A DNA stretch of 63,822 nucleotides from Luteococcus sanguinis (GCF_039527675.1 NZ_BAAAKI010000006.1:1-63822); one strand, 5' to 3'; positions 7,874 to 16,432 are shown, numbered from the stretch's first letter. Notes: generated by a model not told the origin, from the sequence alone. Numbers and translations: made by a program.

Positions 7874-9259
7874 ATGCCCGAGTCTGACGAGCAGCGGTTC
7901 CAACAGATCGTCCAGCAGTTGTTGGACGATGGCATGGCGCCCCAGGACCTCTTCGCCGCCTTCAACCAGGAGATGAGGGCTGCGGTCCCCTCTCCCTTCG
8001 CGATCGCCGAGAACACGGAGATTGCCCTGCCGGCACCTCCCAACACGGCGGAGGTGCTGCGCGTTCGCATCGACCTCGTGGGGGCCAAGCCGCCGATCTG
8101 GCGACGGCTCGATGTTCGGGGCGACGTCACCCTGGACCATCTCCACCACCTGCTGCAGGCCGCCATGGGATGGACCGACTCCCACTTGCACCGCTTCACG
8201 CCTCACCCCACTGCGCGCGGCCGCGACCCCTGGTTCGTCACCGAGTTCGACCGGGATGAGGGCGAGGAAGGCACGCCCGAGGAGTCAGCGCGCCTTGACC
8301 AGGTGTTGCGCGCCAAGGGCGACGTGCTCAGCTATGAATACGACTTCGGCGATGGCTGGGAACACCGGATCGTCCTGGAGTCGAGCCGTGTGGCGAACAC
8401 GGATCACCCGGTGATGACCTGCGTGGCTGGACGACGACTCTGCCCACCGGAGGACGTCGGCGGTATCGGCACCTGGAACGAACTCTCGGAAGCGTTGCGC
8501 CGGAACCCGGACCCCACGAAGCTCACCGGCGACCTGCAGCATTACTCGCAGTGGCTGCCACGCACCATCCAGCCCGACCTGTTCACCGTCGAGGCCACGA
8601 ACCAGATGATCCAGCTCGTGGACCTCTCCCCCTCGGAACAGGTCGACCGGCTCTCGGCGCTGGGCCTGCTGCCGGTCACGGTGGCGTCCCTCGACGAGAT
8701 CGCGACCCTGCTCCCTGACCACCGGCTGCAGGACTTCGGGGACTGGATCATCCAAGCCTGGGACCAAGCAGGGCTGTCCCCCAACCCCGTACCACCGCCC
8801 ACGGACCAGGAACTTGAGTGGTTGCTGCAGCCGTGGCTGCTCATGATCGAACTGGCACATCCGGACGGGATCCGGCTCACCCAGGCTGGTTTCATGGCGC
8901 CGGAGGTGTGCCTGGAGATCACCGCAAACAGCCGCATCGACAACTGGTACGGCCAGGGGAACCGCGAGTCCAACAGCCAGGAACTCGCGCTGCACCGACG
9001 ATTGGCGATCGACGCGGGACTGCTGCGCAAGCACAAGGGACGCCTGGTGCTCACCCGCGCAGGCAAGAAGGCGCGCACGGATCGGGATGAGTTGGTCAGG
9101 TGCGCGTCAGCCTCCTTGCTGGGAGGTCGGGATGAGTTCACCAAGCATGCCTGGACGCTGGCCGTTCTCCTGCTCTCGCGGCCACCGGGAGCATGCAACC
9201 CGACGTGGTGGCCGACATGCTCACCGAGATCGGCTGGACGGTCGACGGCCAGCCGGTGA
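7874..9259 (+). CDS. plasmid pRiA4b ORF-3 family protein, 3' end frameshifted
   Basis: After a helical lead (QRFQQIVQQLLDDG), residues about 55-230 form a pRiA4b_ORF3 domain: RVRIDLVGAKPPIWRRL at its start, then LDHLHHLLQAAMGWTDSHLH, and YEYDFGDGWEHRIVLE, the signature of the family. A long C-terminal part (residues 240-430) follows. Function is unknown; the family occurs on plasmids and beside transposons (e.g. IS1096 TnpR). From about 9175 the reading frame turns into arginine/proline-rich nonsense, whereas the neighbouring frame continues a sensible C-terminus to 9396, so a one-base loss near 9175-9195 has probably truncated it. It is flanked by two related 51-bp repeats. Confidence 0.75.
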   Translation: MPESDEQRFQQIVQQLLDDGMAPQDLFAAFNQEMRAAVPSPFAIAENTEIALPAPPNTAEVLRVRIDLVGAKPPIWRRLDVRGDVTLDHLHHLLQAAMGWTDSHLHRFTPHPTARGRDPWFVTEFDRDEGEEGTPEESARLDQVLRAKGDVLSYEYDFGDGWEHRIVLESSRVANTDHPVMTCVAGRRLCPPEDVGGIGTWNELSEALRRNPDPTKLTGDLQHYSQWLPRTIQPDLFTVEATNQMIQLVDLSPSEQVDRLSALGLLPVTVASLDEIATLLPDHRLQDFGDWIIQAWDQAGLSPNPVPPPTDQELEWLLQPWLLMIELAHPDGIRLTQAGFMAPEVCLEITANSRIDNWYGQGNRESNSQELALHRRLAIDAGLLRKHKGRLVLTRAGKKARTDRDELVRCASASLLGGRDEFTKHAWTLAVLLLSRPPGACNPTWWPTCSPRSAGRSTASR

Positions 9260-9396
9260 AGCAGTGGTCAGCTCGGTTGCACCCGCTCGATCTTGCCCTG
9301 GGGTGTGGGAGCACGGCGCACCGACACAACGGCCCGGCGGTGTCACCCGCTGCCATCCGTTACCTGGCCGCCCGGGCGCTGTTCCGGGAACTTTGA
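9193..9396 (+). pseudogene. out-of-frame 3' remnant of the pRiA4b ORF-3 family gene
   Basis: In the frame one base back from the preceding gene, this stretch encodes ATGSMQPDVVADMLTEIGW and then PLDLALG, AIRYLAARALF, ending at TGA 9396. It reads as the natural C-terminus of the upstream protein: an amphipathic helix plus the A-R-LF tail found at the end of winged-helix-like modules. It has no ribosome-binding site of its own. Either a real inactivating deletion or a sequencing error explains the break. Confidence 0.65.
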
Positions 9397-9710
9397 CCAA
9401 CCCAGCTCGGACTGGGTGGCGAAACTGCCGTAGTTGGCAGGAAATCCACCCAGTCCGAGGCGCGCCGAGCGATGGAGACTACTTCACCCAGGCCAGCGGA
9501 ACTGCTTGGTGCCCCGGCGAGGCGGATCACGTGGAAGGGGTACATGACCGTGACCGCGGGTGGGACTTCCTCGGTGGCGGCGGTCTTGAACACCTGTTTC
9601 GAGCCTCACTCAAACCATCGCCAGCAACCTCAACGGCCCCGTGCCGGTGCTCAAGGGGGGCACCCCTGCGAATTGATCGGCGTTATGCGGGGGCTGGCAG
9701 GCTGGGTGCC
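9397..9710. other. intergenic region before the xylanase gene
   Basis: 314 bp. Apart from the inverted repeat at 9406-9459 there is nothing I can name. No ribosome-binding site of good quality precedes the xylanase ATG, and short open stretches here have no recognisable protein content. Confidence 0.5.
9406..9460 (+). repeat. 51-bp repeat, copy B, with a perfect 14-bp inverted repeat
   Basis: The arms CTCGGACTGGGTGG (9406-9419) and CCACCCAGTCCGAG (9446-9459) are perfectly complementary; the loop contains an inner CTGCC/GGCAG pair. Position 9410-9460 aligns ungapped to copy A at 7800-7850. It lies just after the true (frame-corrected) end of the pRiA4b-ORF3 gene, so it could be a terminator, although there is no T-run; with copy A it could mark the ends of an inserted segment. 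Confidence 0.65.
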
Positions 9711-10751
9711 ATGAATTCCCGCCTCACCTGCTTGCCGGCCCTCGCTGCCCTGGCCCTGCTGGCCAGTTGTGCAGGGGCACAGTCGACCTCGTCCCCGAGC
9801 GTCTCCATCCCCCCGGATGTCTCGAAGCGCGTCATCCTTGGGGCAGCGATGACCAAGGAACAGCTGCGCGACCCGGAGATGATCGGCCTTGTCAAGGGCA
9901 CCTTCACTTCCCTGACGCCGGACAACCAGATGAAGTGGGGCATCCTCCAGCCGGAGCGGGGCCAGTTCGACTTCTCGTCCGCGGACGAGATGATGGCCAT
10001 CGCCAAGCAGAACGACATGCGCGTCCGCGGCCACGCCCTGATGTGGTACCCGGTGCCCGACTGGGTCAAGGAACAGGCCACCACCTGCGACGCGGCCAAG
10101 GACATCCTCAAGACCCACATCACCACCGTTGTCACGCACTTCAAGGGGCAGGTGCCGGAGTGGGACGTCGTGAACGAGCCCCTGGACGAGAACGGAAACC
10201 TGCGCGAGGAGGACCCCTTCCTCAAGGCTTGCGGGGAGTCGATCATCGACGACGCCTTCATCTGGGCCCACGCGGCCGACCCCGACGCCGTCCTGTTCCT
10301 GAACGACTACTCGACCCTCGTGCCGGACGCGAAGGGCACCGGCCAGTACGAGCTGGTGAAGCGCCTGGTCGAGCGCAAGGTACCGATCAACGCGGTCGGG
10401 TTCCAGGGACACGAAAAGGTTGACAGCCTGGGATCAGGCGCGGCGGAGAACATGCAGCGCCACGCCGACCTGGGGCTGAAGGTGGCCCTCACGGAGGTCG
10501 ACGTCCGGCTGGAGAAGAAGGGCGACGCCCCGACCGAGGAGCAGGTGACCCAGCAGGCCGACACCTACCGTCAGCTGGCGGTGCTGTGCGCGGTGAACCG
10601 CTCATGCATCGGCTTCACCGTGTGGAGCGTCAGCGACCGTACCGAGTGGGTCCGCAAGCAGACCGAGGGTTTCGACTTCCAGGGCATGGCCGACCAGGAC
10701 CTCGTCCACCGTCCGGCATGGGACGCGGTGGTCAAGACCCTGCGTCCCTGA
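9711..10751 (+). CDS. GH10 endo-1,4-beta-xylanase, lipoprotein
   Basis: A 346-residue protein with a lipoprotein signal peptide: hydrophobic LPALAALALLASC with lipobox Cys at residue 20. The rest is a glycoside hydrolase family 10 TIM barrel: LTPDNQMKWGILQPERGQFDF (substrate strand 3 region), GHALMWYPVPDW, the acid/base Glu in DVVNEPLDE (residue 156), and the nucleophile Glu in ALTEVDVRL (residue 262). It should cleave xylan or related beta-1,4-linked glycans at the cell surface. No carbohydrate-binding module is attached. The family HTLVWH motif is HALMWY here, with the second His replaced by Tyr. It is a single gene with no sugar transporter nearby. Confidence 0.9.
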   Translation: MNSRLTCLPALAALALLASCAGAQSTSSPSVSIPPDVSKRVILGAAMTKEQLRDPEMIGLVKGTFTSLTPDNQMKWGILQPERGQFDFSSADEMMAIAKQNDMRVRGHALMWYPVPDWVKEQATTCDAAKDILKTHITTVVTHFKGQVPEWDVVNEPLDENGNLREEDPFLKACGESIIDDAFIWAHAADPDAVLFLNDYSTLVPDAKGTGQYELVKRLVERKVPINAVGFQGHEKVDSLGSGAAENMQRHADLGLKVALTEVDVRLEKKGDAPTEEQVTQQADTYRQLAVLCAVNRSCIGFTVWSVSDRTEWVRKQTEGFDFQGMADQDLVHRPAWDAVVKTLRP

Positions 10752-10783
10752 GAGCTCACCACCGGAGCGGGACCGCCCCCGGA

Positions 10784-11452
10784 TCATGTGATGCCCCAGG
10801 TCGACCCGCGTCGAACTGCCGCGCCCACCTCGGCCGTCTGCTCATCGGTGAAGACTCGCTTGCGGGTGCGCAACCACAGCCGCAGCATCCGGCGGCTGAC
10901 CACGCGGACGTCGTCCGGCTGTTCCTTCACATCCCACTGGGCAACGTCGTCGAGAACGACGACACCGCGTACCTTGACGTCGAATCCGCACACCTGGGTC
11001 AGCACCTTGCCCACCCGGTTTGCCTCGTGTCGGCTGTTGCGGACGTAGGGCTGCCGCTGCCCGTTGACCAGAACGGTGTCCCCCTTGACCCAGACCTTCG
11101 CGCCGCGGTGTCGCTTCGTGTTGAGCGTGAAGACGCCACCCGGGCCGACGACCACGTGGTCGATGTCCGCCCCTCGCGCTCCGATCGGCAGGGAGTGCAC
11201 GACGGTCCACGGCGAATCCTCGCCGAGCAACTTCTCCAGGGAATCGCCGACGTGCTGCTCTCCGATCAAGCCCTTCTCCCAGGACGAGATGGCGTCGTTC
11301 CCCAGCAGCAGCTTGCGCCAGAAGGTCGGACGTTGGCCCGCCGCCCGGGCCTCAGCCACCTTCGTCTCCAATGACTCCCCAGCGCGGCGGGTGGCGAGGT
11401 CAACCTCGGGGACGGCAGGGTCAGACGGCCCCGACGGCGCACTCTTGGTCAC
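10784..11452 (-). CDS. NERD domain-containing protein
   Basis: 222 residues. After a charged N-terminal helix region (residues 1-60), residues about 62-165 match the nuclease-related domain (NERD): GLIGEQHVGDSLEKL, then DIDHVVVGPGGVFTLNTKRHRG with the D...N-x-K core of this PD-(D/E)XK-like fold. Similar actinobacterial proteins carry only the NERD domain; the role (DNA processing or nucleic-acid defence) is unproven. It converges on the xylanase gene with a 32-bp gap, and its start is separated by about 340 bp from the divergent glycosyltransferase gene. Confidence 0.82.
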   Translation of the reverse strand: MTKSAPSGPSDPAVPEVDLATRRAGESLETKVAEARAAGQRPTFWRKLLLGNDAISSWEKGLIGEQHVGDSLEKLLGEDSPWTVVHSLPIGARGADIDHVVVGPGGVFTLNTKRHRGAKVWVKGDTVLVNGQRQPYVRNSRHEANRVGKVLTQVCGFDVKVRGVVVLDDVAQWDVKEQPDDVRVVSRRMLRLWLRTRKRVFTDEQTAEVGAAVRRGSTWGIT

Positions 11453-11798
11453 CTGTACAGACTAGACCCGACTTCATGGTCCCTCCGTCTTGGGGTGGTT
11501 CGGAGCCTGGAAGGCAGATGGAAACCAGCGCTGCTGGACGGGGAATCCAGCAGCGCTGGTCAGGTGCGCTTGAGCGCACCGGGAGGGTCACGCCACGCGC
11601 GGTCGTTGCGGGCGGCGCGGTCCAGAAGGGGGTGGGTATCTGAACTGACCATATGGAAACACTGGGGAACTGTTCAGGTGAAGGGTTTTCCATCACAATT
11701 CTTGTTGGACATTCGTCCACGCGCGTTGCCGTGGGCATCGCCGCAGGTCACACCTCGGGGCGTGGCGGCCACCGCCTCCGTGCAGCGACACTTGTCTG
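11453..11798. other. divergent intergenic region between NERD and glycosyltransferase genes
   Basis: 346 bp. It holds the two adjacent hairpins described separately and no convincing coding sequence. A weakly A/T-rich patch near 11640-11705 (ATATGGAAACACTGG, TTTTCCATCACAATTC) is the likeliest promoter zone for the glycosyltransferase gene. Confidence 0.5.
11525..11580. terminator. two adjacent strong hairpins
   Basis: Hairpin 1 has perfect 14-bp arms, CCAGCGCTGCTGGA (11525-11538) and TCCAGCAGCGCTGG (11546-11559), with a 7-base loop. Hairpin 2 follows four bases later with arms GGTGCGC and GCGCACC around TTGA. Neither has a T-tract, but paired T-less hairpins are common in high-GC actinobacteria. 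They lie between two gene starts rather than between gene ends, so a regulatory or transcript-stabilising role is as likely as termination. Confidence 0.6.
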
Positions 11799-12890
11799 AT
11801 GGACCCCATCCGCGTCGCCAGCGTCCCCTTCAGCCAGGTGTACATCCGCCACATCGGCCCCCTGCCCGCGGACGAGGGACGCGTCGTACGCCTGGATGAC
11901 CCGCGACCCCGCCGCGGGGACGGGACCGAACAGTCAGGCTGGTGGCCGCCGGCGATGCTGGAGCCCGGCTGGATCGACGAACACGCGGACGACTTCGACC
12001 TCATGCACGTCCACTTCGGCTTCGACGCCCTCTCCCCCGACGACCTGCAACGCGTCGTCGACGACCTACGGCGCAACAACAAGCCGCTGGTCTACACCGT
12101 CCACGATCTCGGGAACCCCCACCACACCGACCCGAGCGCCCACGAAGCCGCGCTCGACGTCCTAGTCCCCGCCGCCGATGCCCTTGTCACGCTGACATCT
12201 GGCGCCGCAGCAGAGGTCCGGCGCCGATGGAACCGCGATGCCGCCGTGCTGCCCCACCCGCACGTGCTGGGCCTGGACACCCTGATGGCTCCCCCGCCGC
12301 GACGAATCGATGGACCCCTGCGGTTCGGCGTCCACCTCAAGAGCCTGCGCCCCAACATGGCCACCCGCGAGGTCGTGGAGGCACTGGTCGAGGGCGTCAA
12401 CCAGCTCGACGAACCGGCCATCGTGCAGGTGAACACCCACCCCGAGGTGATGACGGGCGGCGGCCACCAGTCCGTCGAGGGCCTTGGCGCCTGGCTCGAG
12501 AACCGCGCCAGCCAGGGCGTCATCGACCTGCAGGTGCACCCCTACTTCGACGAGGACGAGCTGTGGACCTACCTCGCCAGCCTCGACGCATCCGTGTTGC
12601 CCTACCGTTGGGGCACCCACAGCGGCTGGCTGGAGGCCTGCGTTGACCTCGGCACCGCTGTCATCGCCCCCAGCTGCGGCTTCTACGCCCAACAGCGTCC
12701 GGTCTTCTCCTACGCCAACAGCAGGGACGGCCTGGACGCCCAGTCCCTGGCTCGGGCAGTGCGCGCCGTCGCCGACCATGCCCGCGACCTCGCGCGGACC
12801 TACCCAAGGCTTGACCCCGCCTACCGCCTGACGGAACGTCGCTGGGTCGCGGCCGAGCACGAGCGGATCTACCGCGGATTGCTCTCGTGA
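11799..12890 (+). CDS. glycosyltransferase, GT-B fold
   Basis: A 363-residue protein resembling GT-B glycosyltransferases. The N-terminal half holds FDLMHVHFGFDALSPDDLQR and PLVYTVHDLGNPH (acceptor-domain signatures). The C-terminal half has LRFGVHLKSLRPNMATREV and then LPYRWGTHSGWLEACVDLG, the donor-binding region in which a glutamate replaces the family EX7E. Sugar and acceptor are unknown. It lies in a block of four glycosyltransferase genes and converges on the next with a 22-bp overlap, so the pair is not one operon. Confidence 0.78.
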   Translation: MDPIRVASVPFSQVYIRHIGPLPADEGRVVRLDDPRPRRGDGTEQSGWWPPAMLEPGWIDEHADDFDLMHVHFGFDALSPDDLQRVVDDLRRNNKPLVYTVHDLGNPHHTDPSAHEAALDVLVPAADALVTLTSGAAAEVRRRWNRDAAVLPHPHVLGLDTLMAPPPRRIDGPLRFGVHLKSLRPNMATREVVEALVEGVNQLDEPAIVQVNTHPEVMTGGGHQSVEGLGAWLENRASQGVIDLQVHPYFDEDELWTYLASLDASVLPYRWGTHSGWLEACVDLGTAVIAPSCGFYAQQRPVFSYANSRDGLDAQSLARAVRAVADHARDLARTYPRLDPAYRLTERRWVAAEHERIYRGLLS

Positions 12891-13945
12891 CGCCACAGAC
12901 CCAGCAGCATCTCCTCGTAGCGGTCGACCATCACGTCCACGGAGAATCCCTCAGCCCGACGCCTTACCTGGGCCCGCGACATTCCCGCCGCGCGCAAGAT
13001 GGCACGGGGCAGGTCCTCGGGACCCTCGGCCAGCTCCCCTCCGGTGGCCCCCAGCAGTTCGGGCATGGCACCCGCCCGCAGAGCAGCGACCGGCGTCCCG
13101 CACCCCATCGCCTCCAGCGGGGCCAGACCGAAGGGCTCGTCCCACAGGGGTGTCGCCAGGAAGACGCTCGAGTCGCCCAGCAGCGCTGGCAGCTGCCCGT
13201 GGTCAAGGTGGTGGACGTACTCGATGCGCCAGGCGCCCGCCCCGCCGATCGCCAACCGGGGCGCGATCTGTTCGTCGAAGTAGCCCTGGTCGCTGATCGG
13301 ACCAGCGATCCGCAGGCCCACCCCAGCCGCACGCGCCGCGTCGATGGCGACGTGCAAACCCTTCTCGGGCGTGATGCGCGCGGCCCACACCGCGGCCGGC
13401 GAAGCCGCCTCGGTGGCCGTCCACCTGGACAGGTCGATGCCGTTGTGCACGACGCCCACCGGCACCGGGTCGAGCCACTCACGCCAGCCTGCCGCGTTGA
13501 ACTCGGAGACGCTGACCCAACGGTGCCGGGCTCCGGGACGCCAATCGGACACCTGCACCACCCGATGGACACGCTCCAGCGTCGCCGGCGTGTGCAGCAC
13601 GGTCAGCATCGCAGCGTCCGGGAGCGCCCAGTACGGCACCGGGGACAGGCTGTTGTTCAACACCACGTCGTGACCCGCGGCCTGCTCGCACGAGCGCAGC
13701 GTCGCCTGGTCGAGCCTTTGGTCGTCCCCCTGCGAACTGCCCGGGCTCCAGACGAAGGATGCAGGCATCATCTCCGCCACCCGCACCCGAGGGTGCATGA
13801 CCGTGCTGCCCTCCTTGCAGAAGAGCGTGACGTCATGACCGCGGGACGCGAGCTGCGCGCACACGATCGCCGTGTGGGCCTCGAGCCCGCCACGGTATGG
13901 CTCCGCGATCGGGTGATGCATGTGTCCCAGTACGGCAATCCTCAC
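12869..13945 (-). CDS. GT4 family glycosyltransferase
   Basis: 358 residues. The glycine-rich donor loop of GT4 enzymes is at the N-terminus (IAEPYRGGLEAHTAIV), and the donor-site EX7E motif is intact as EPFGLAPLE (about residue 265), followed by AMGCGTPV. ITPEKGLHVAIDAARAAG near the middle marks the start of the second Rossmann domain. It should be a retaining transferase using a nucleotide sugar in the cytoplasm. The first two thirds read as a typical capsular or glycolipid enzyme. Divergent from the GT2 gene, with 83 bp between starts. Confidence 0.85.
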   Translation of the reverse strand: MRIAVLGHMHHPIAEPYRGGLEAHTAIVCAQLASRGHDVTLFCKEGSTVMHPRVRVAEMMPASFVWSPGSSQGDDQRLDQATLRSCEQAAGHDVVLNNSLSPVPYWALPDAAMLTVLHTPATLERVHRVVQVSDWRPGARHRWVSVSEFNAAGWREWLDPVPVGVVHNGIDLSRWTATEAASPAAVWAARITPEKGLHVAIDAARAAGVGLRIAGPISDQGYFDEQIAPRLAIGGAGAWRIEYVHHLDHGQLPALLGDSSVFLATPLWDEPFGLAPLEAMGCGTPVAALRAGAMPELLGATGGELAEGPEDLPRAILRAAGMSRAQVRRRAEGFSVDVMVDRYEEMLLGLWRHESNPR

Positions 13946-14028
13946 GTGCGCAGCATGGCAGCGAATTACCTGCCAACCGCCCCACCACCCCGCGATACCA
14001 CCCCAATACCGCCCCTAGGGAGGGGACG

Positions 14029-14850
14029 ATGACTTCGGTTTCGGTGCTTGTCATCACCCATCGACGCGACGACCACCTGCTCCACCAGCAACGCGCCCTG
14101 CAGCGGGTTCCCGGCTGGGACGAGGCGGTGGTCACATTCATCAATCAGCCCGACGCCCCCTGGGCTGCTGCACCGCCCCGCGTCCGGGCCGAACACCTGA
14201 CCGCCGACGGGTTGGCTTTGGCGCAGGCCCGCAACCACGCCGCCCGCGCCGGTCGCGGCGAGGTGCTGGTCTTCCTGGACGTCGACTGCCTGCCCGGGCC
14301 GGGGACGATCGCCCGGCTCGCGGACGAATGCCAACCGGGGCGGGTGGTGATGGCCGAGCCGCGCTACCTGCCCCCGAGCTGGACGCCGAACACGAGCCCC
14401 GAGTCGGTCGCCTTGCCCCACCACTCCCGGGCCGGGTTGCCGGTGGGCCGAACCGATGCCTGGCACATGTTCTGGTCGCTCGGCTTCGCGATGCGGGCGG
14501 ACGATTTCGCGTCCGTGGGCGGATTCGACGAGGGTTACAGCGGCTACGGCGGGGAAGACACCGACTTCGCGTTCGCCTGCCGGCGCGCGGGCATGGGACT
14601 GTGGCTGTCATCCGCGCCGGTCTTCCACCAGGCCCACGCCGTGCACCGGCCACCGCTGCAACACACGTCCAGCATCGTCATCAACGCCCGCCGATTCCGT
14701 GAGCGCTGGGGCACTTGGCCGATGGAGGGCTGGCTGGCGGCGCTGGCCTCACGCGGGCTGGTCGCCTGGGGCGACGACGACCTTGAGCTGCTGCGCGAGC
14801 CCACCGCCCAAGAGCTGGCCGACTCGCTGGTTCCCGATGCCCGTTTCTAG
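14029..14850 (+). CDS. GT2 family glycosyltransferase with galactosyltransferase-type C-terminus
   Basis: 273 residues, GT-A fold. SVLVITHRRDDHLL opens the fold; VLVFLDVDCLPGPG carries the metal-binding DxD (DVD, near residue 84); WSLGFAMRADDFASVGGFDE and GYGGEDTDFAFACRRAG form the Glyco_transf_7C (galactosyltransferase C-terminal) motif with its conserved Gly-Gly-Glu-Asp. Start ATG 14029 follows AGGGAGGGG. The last 102 bp overlap the coding region of the convergent gene on the other strand. Acceptor unknown. Confidence 0.85.
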   Translation: MTSVSVLVITHRRDDHLLHQQRALQRVPGWDEAVVTFINQPDAPWAAAPPRVRAEHLTADGLALAQARNHAARAGRGEVLVFLDVDCLPGPGTIARLADECQPGRVVMAEPRYLPPSWTPNTSPESVALPHHSRAGLPVGRTDAWHMFWSLGFAMRADDFASVGGFDEGYSGYGGEDTDFAFACRRAGMGLWLSSAPVFHQAHAVHRPPLQHTSSIVINARRFRERWGTWPMEGWLAALASRGLVAWGDDDLELLREPTAQELADSLVPDARF

Positions 14851-15864
14851 GGGTTGACGCGGGCTGGCCACCTCCTCCAACAGCTCGCGCACCCGGCGTC
14901 CGAAGACCTTCCGGGACACCAGCAGGGCATCGGGGAGCACGCGTCCGTCGAGGCTGCTGGCCAACAGACCCGGCCAGTCGGCGTCGTCCCAGCCCTCCAC
15001 CAGCGGGACGCCCAAGCGCTCGTGCAGCTGGCGGGCGAACACGAGTTGTTCGTCGTGGGGACGCATCTCCGGCGCAAGGACGACGGGCCGACGGGCGGCC
15101 GCGGTGGCCGCGATCGTGTTGTGGCCGGCCCCGCAGACCACCACCTCGGCCCGTTGCAACCACTCGAGCGGGTTGGGCACCCAGCCGTGCAGATGCAGGT
15201 TGTCGACTCCGGCCAGGGCAGCGATGTCCCCCGTTGGCCCCAGGACGTGCCACTGCCGGTGCGGGGTCTGTCGGGCGGCTCGCATCAGGTGGGCGAGGTC
15301 AACCCCTCGTCCGCCGGCCCCGGAGACGACGGTCACCACGCCGGGTTCCGGCGCCACGTCGGGCAGGTGCGGGTGGTCGTCCGGCATGCCCAGCCAGCGG
15401 GTCTTGTCGGCCCACGCGAACTCCGGTTGCTCGAGCTCGCGCGGGTAGTACGCGAACAGCCGCTCCGACAGCGAATACGCCAGCTCGTGCGGTGGGTCGG
15501 TGCGATCGCCCGGCATCCGGCGGTGCAGGACGGGGTACCCGGCGAGGTGGCAGAAGGTGGCCGCCTCCACCGACACGTCAACCATCACCAGGTCGGGGTC
15601 GACGTCGTCCAGCACCTGCTGCAGCGCACTGAACCGACGCCTGACCTGAGCCGTGGTGGGGGTCCAGTGGAAGGGAGAACTCGACGGTTGCACGTGATCG
15701 TCACCCGGGACGACGTCCGGCGGCAGCTCGACGTCCGCGCCCCGGCCACCGACGACGACCACCTGCGCCACTCCCAGCGACGCCAGCCGCCGGGCATGGC
15801 GCAGGTGCCCACTGCCATGGTGGTGGGCGTAGTAGACGAGAGTGAGCGGGGCGGCCACCAGCAC
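14749..15864 (-). CDS. MurG/UGT-like glycosyltransferase
   Basis: 371 residues. The N-terminal LVYYAHHHGSGHLRHARRL is the G-H-G-H-x2-R loop of GT28/MurG-like enzymes, and the C-terminal AEVVVCGAGHNTIAATAAARRPVVLAPE is the UDP-sugar binding region. It probably transfers a sugar to a lipid or glycan acceptor at the inner membrane face. Residues beyond about 335 (after ELLEEVASPRQPL) lie antisense to the GT2 gene and look like shadow coding, so the functional end may be earlier. With the three neighbouring transferases it forms an alternating-strand glycan locus with no flippase or polymerase in view. Confidence 0.75.
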   Translation of the reverse strand: MLVAAPLTLVYYAHHHGSGHLRHARRLASLGVAQVVVVGGRGADVELPPDVVPGDDHVQPSSSPFHWTPTTAQVRRRFSALQQVLDDVDPDLVMVDVSVEAATFCHLAGYPVLHRRMPGDRTDPPHELAYSLSERLFAYYPRELEQPEFAWADKTRWLGMPDDHPHLPDVAPEPGVVTVVSGAGGRGVDLAHLMRAARQTPHRQWHVLGPTGDIAALAGVDNLHLHGWVPNPLEWLQRAEVVVCGAGHNTIAATAAARRPVVLAPEMRPHDEQLVFARQLHERLGVPLVEGWDDADWPGLLASSLDGRVLPDALLVSRKVFGRRVRELLEEVASPRQPLETGIGNQRVGQLLGGGLAQQLKVVVAPGDQPA

Positions 15865-16105
15865 AGAGTAGGAGCGAAGATGCCCGATTTCCTAGCGCCA
15901 GAGGGGGGTGTTCGCGCGGTGGGGGCTGGATCCCTGCACCAGTGGCCTTTCCGACCGATACCTGGGACATAATGCGTAGCCGCGCCTAAGTTCGCAATAC
16001 TAGATGAGCCTGAAGGACGGCTGTTGGCTGCCCCTGTTCGCACGGGTGGGGGCGCTGGTGGCACCTAGCCTGTTGGTACTCCCTCACCAGCTGAAAGGCG
16101 TTCCG

Positions 16106-16432
16106 ATGGCACACACCGTCCCGGGCGGACTTGGGGTGCTGTGCTGCGCCCTGACTGCCTGCTGGACGACGTCGTCCTCGGTGGCCGCGCTGCTTGGCGG
16201 CGAGGATGCGCGGGCCGTGTGGTTCGCCGTGGCGAGTGCGCTGGCGATCTGGGGAGCCGGGCTGTGCTGGTTCTTGCTGGTGCGACCCGTGCGGGTGCTG
16301 GTCCGTCATCCCAAACCGTCGACCAATCTCACGGCCTCCTCAGCTGGCCTGCCGGTGCTGGCGACGTGCCCGTTGGCCGCGCAGGAAGCTGACAGCAGCG
16401 AAACCGAGCAGCGTTCGGTTCCCGCCGCCTGA
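16106..16432 (+). CDS. small membrane protein of unknown function
   Basis: 108 residues with two hydrophobic segments (GVLCCALTACW and WFAVASALAIWGAGLCWFLL) followed by a basic loop and a polar tail. I chose ATG 16106 because GAAAGG lies seven bases upstream; ATG 16004 would extend it by 34 residues with no ribosome-binding site. I do not recognise a family. CATAAT near 15968 is a possible -10 box about 130 bp upstream. Codon usage is consistent with a real gene, but the call rests mainly on the start signal and membrane pattern. Confidence 0.5.
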   Translation: MAHTVPGGLGVLCCALTACWTTSSSVAALLGGEDARAVWFAVASALAIWGAGLCWFLLVRPVRVLVRHPKPSTNLTASSAGLPVLATCPLAAQEADSSETEQRSVPAA

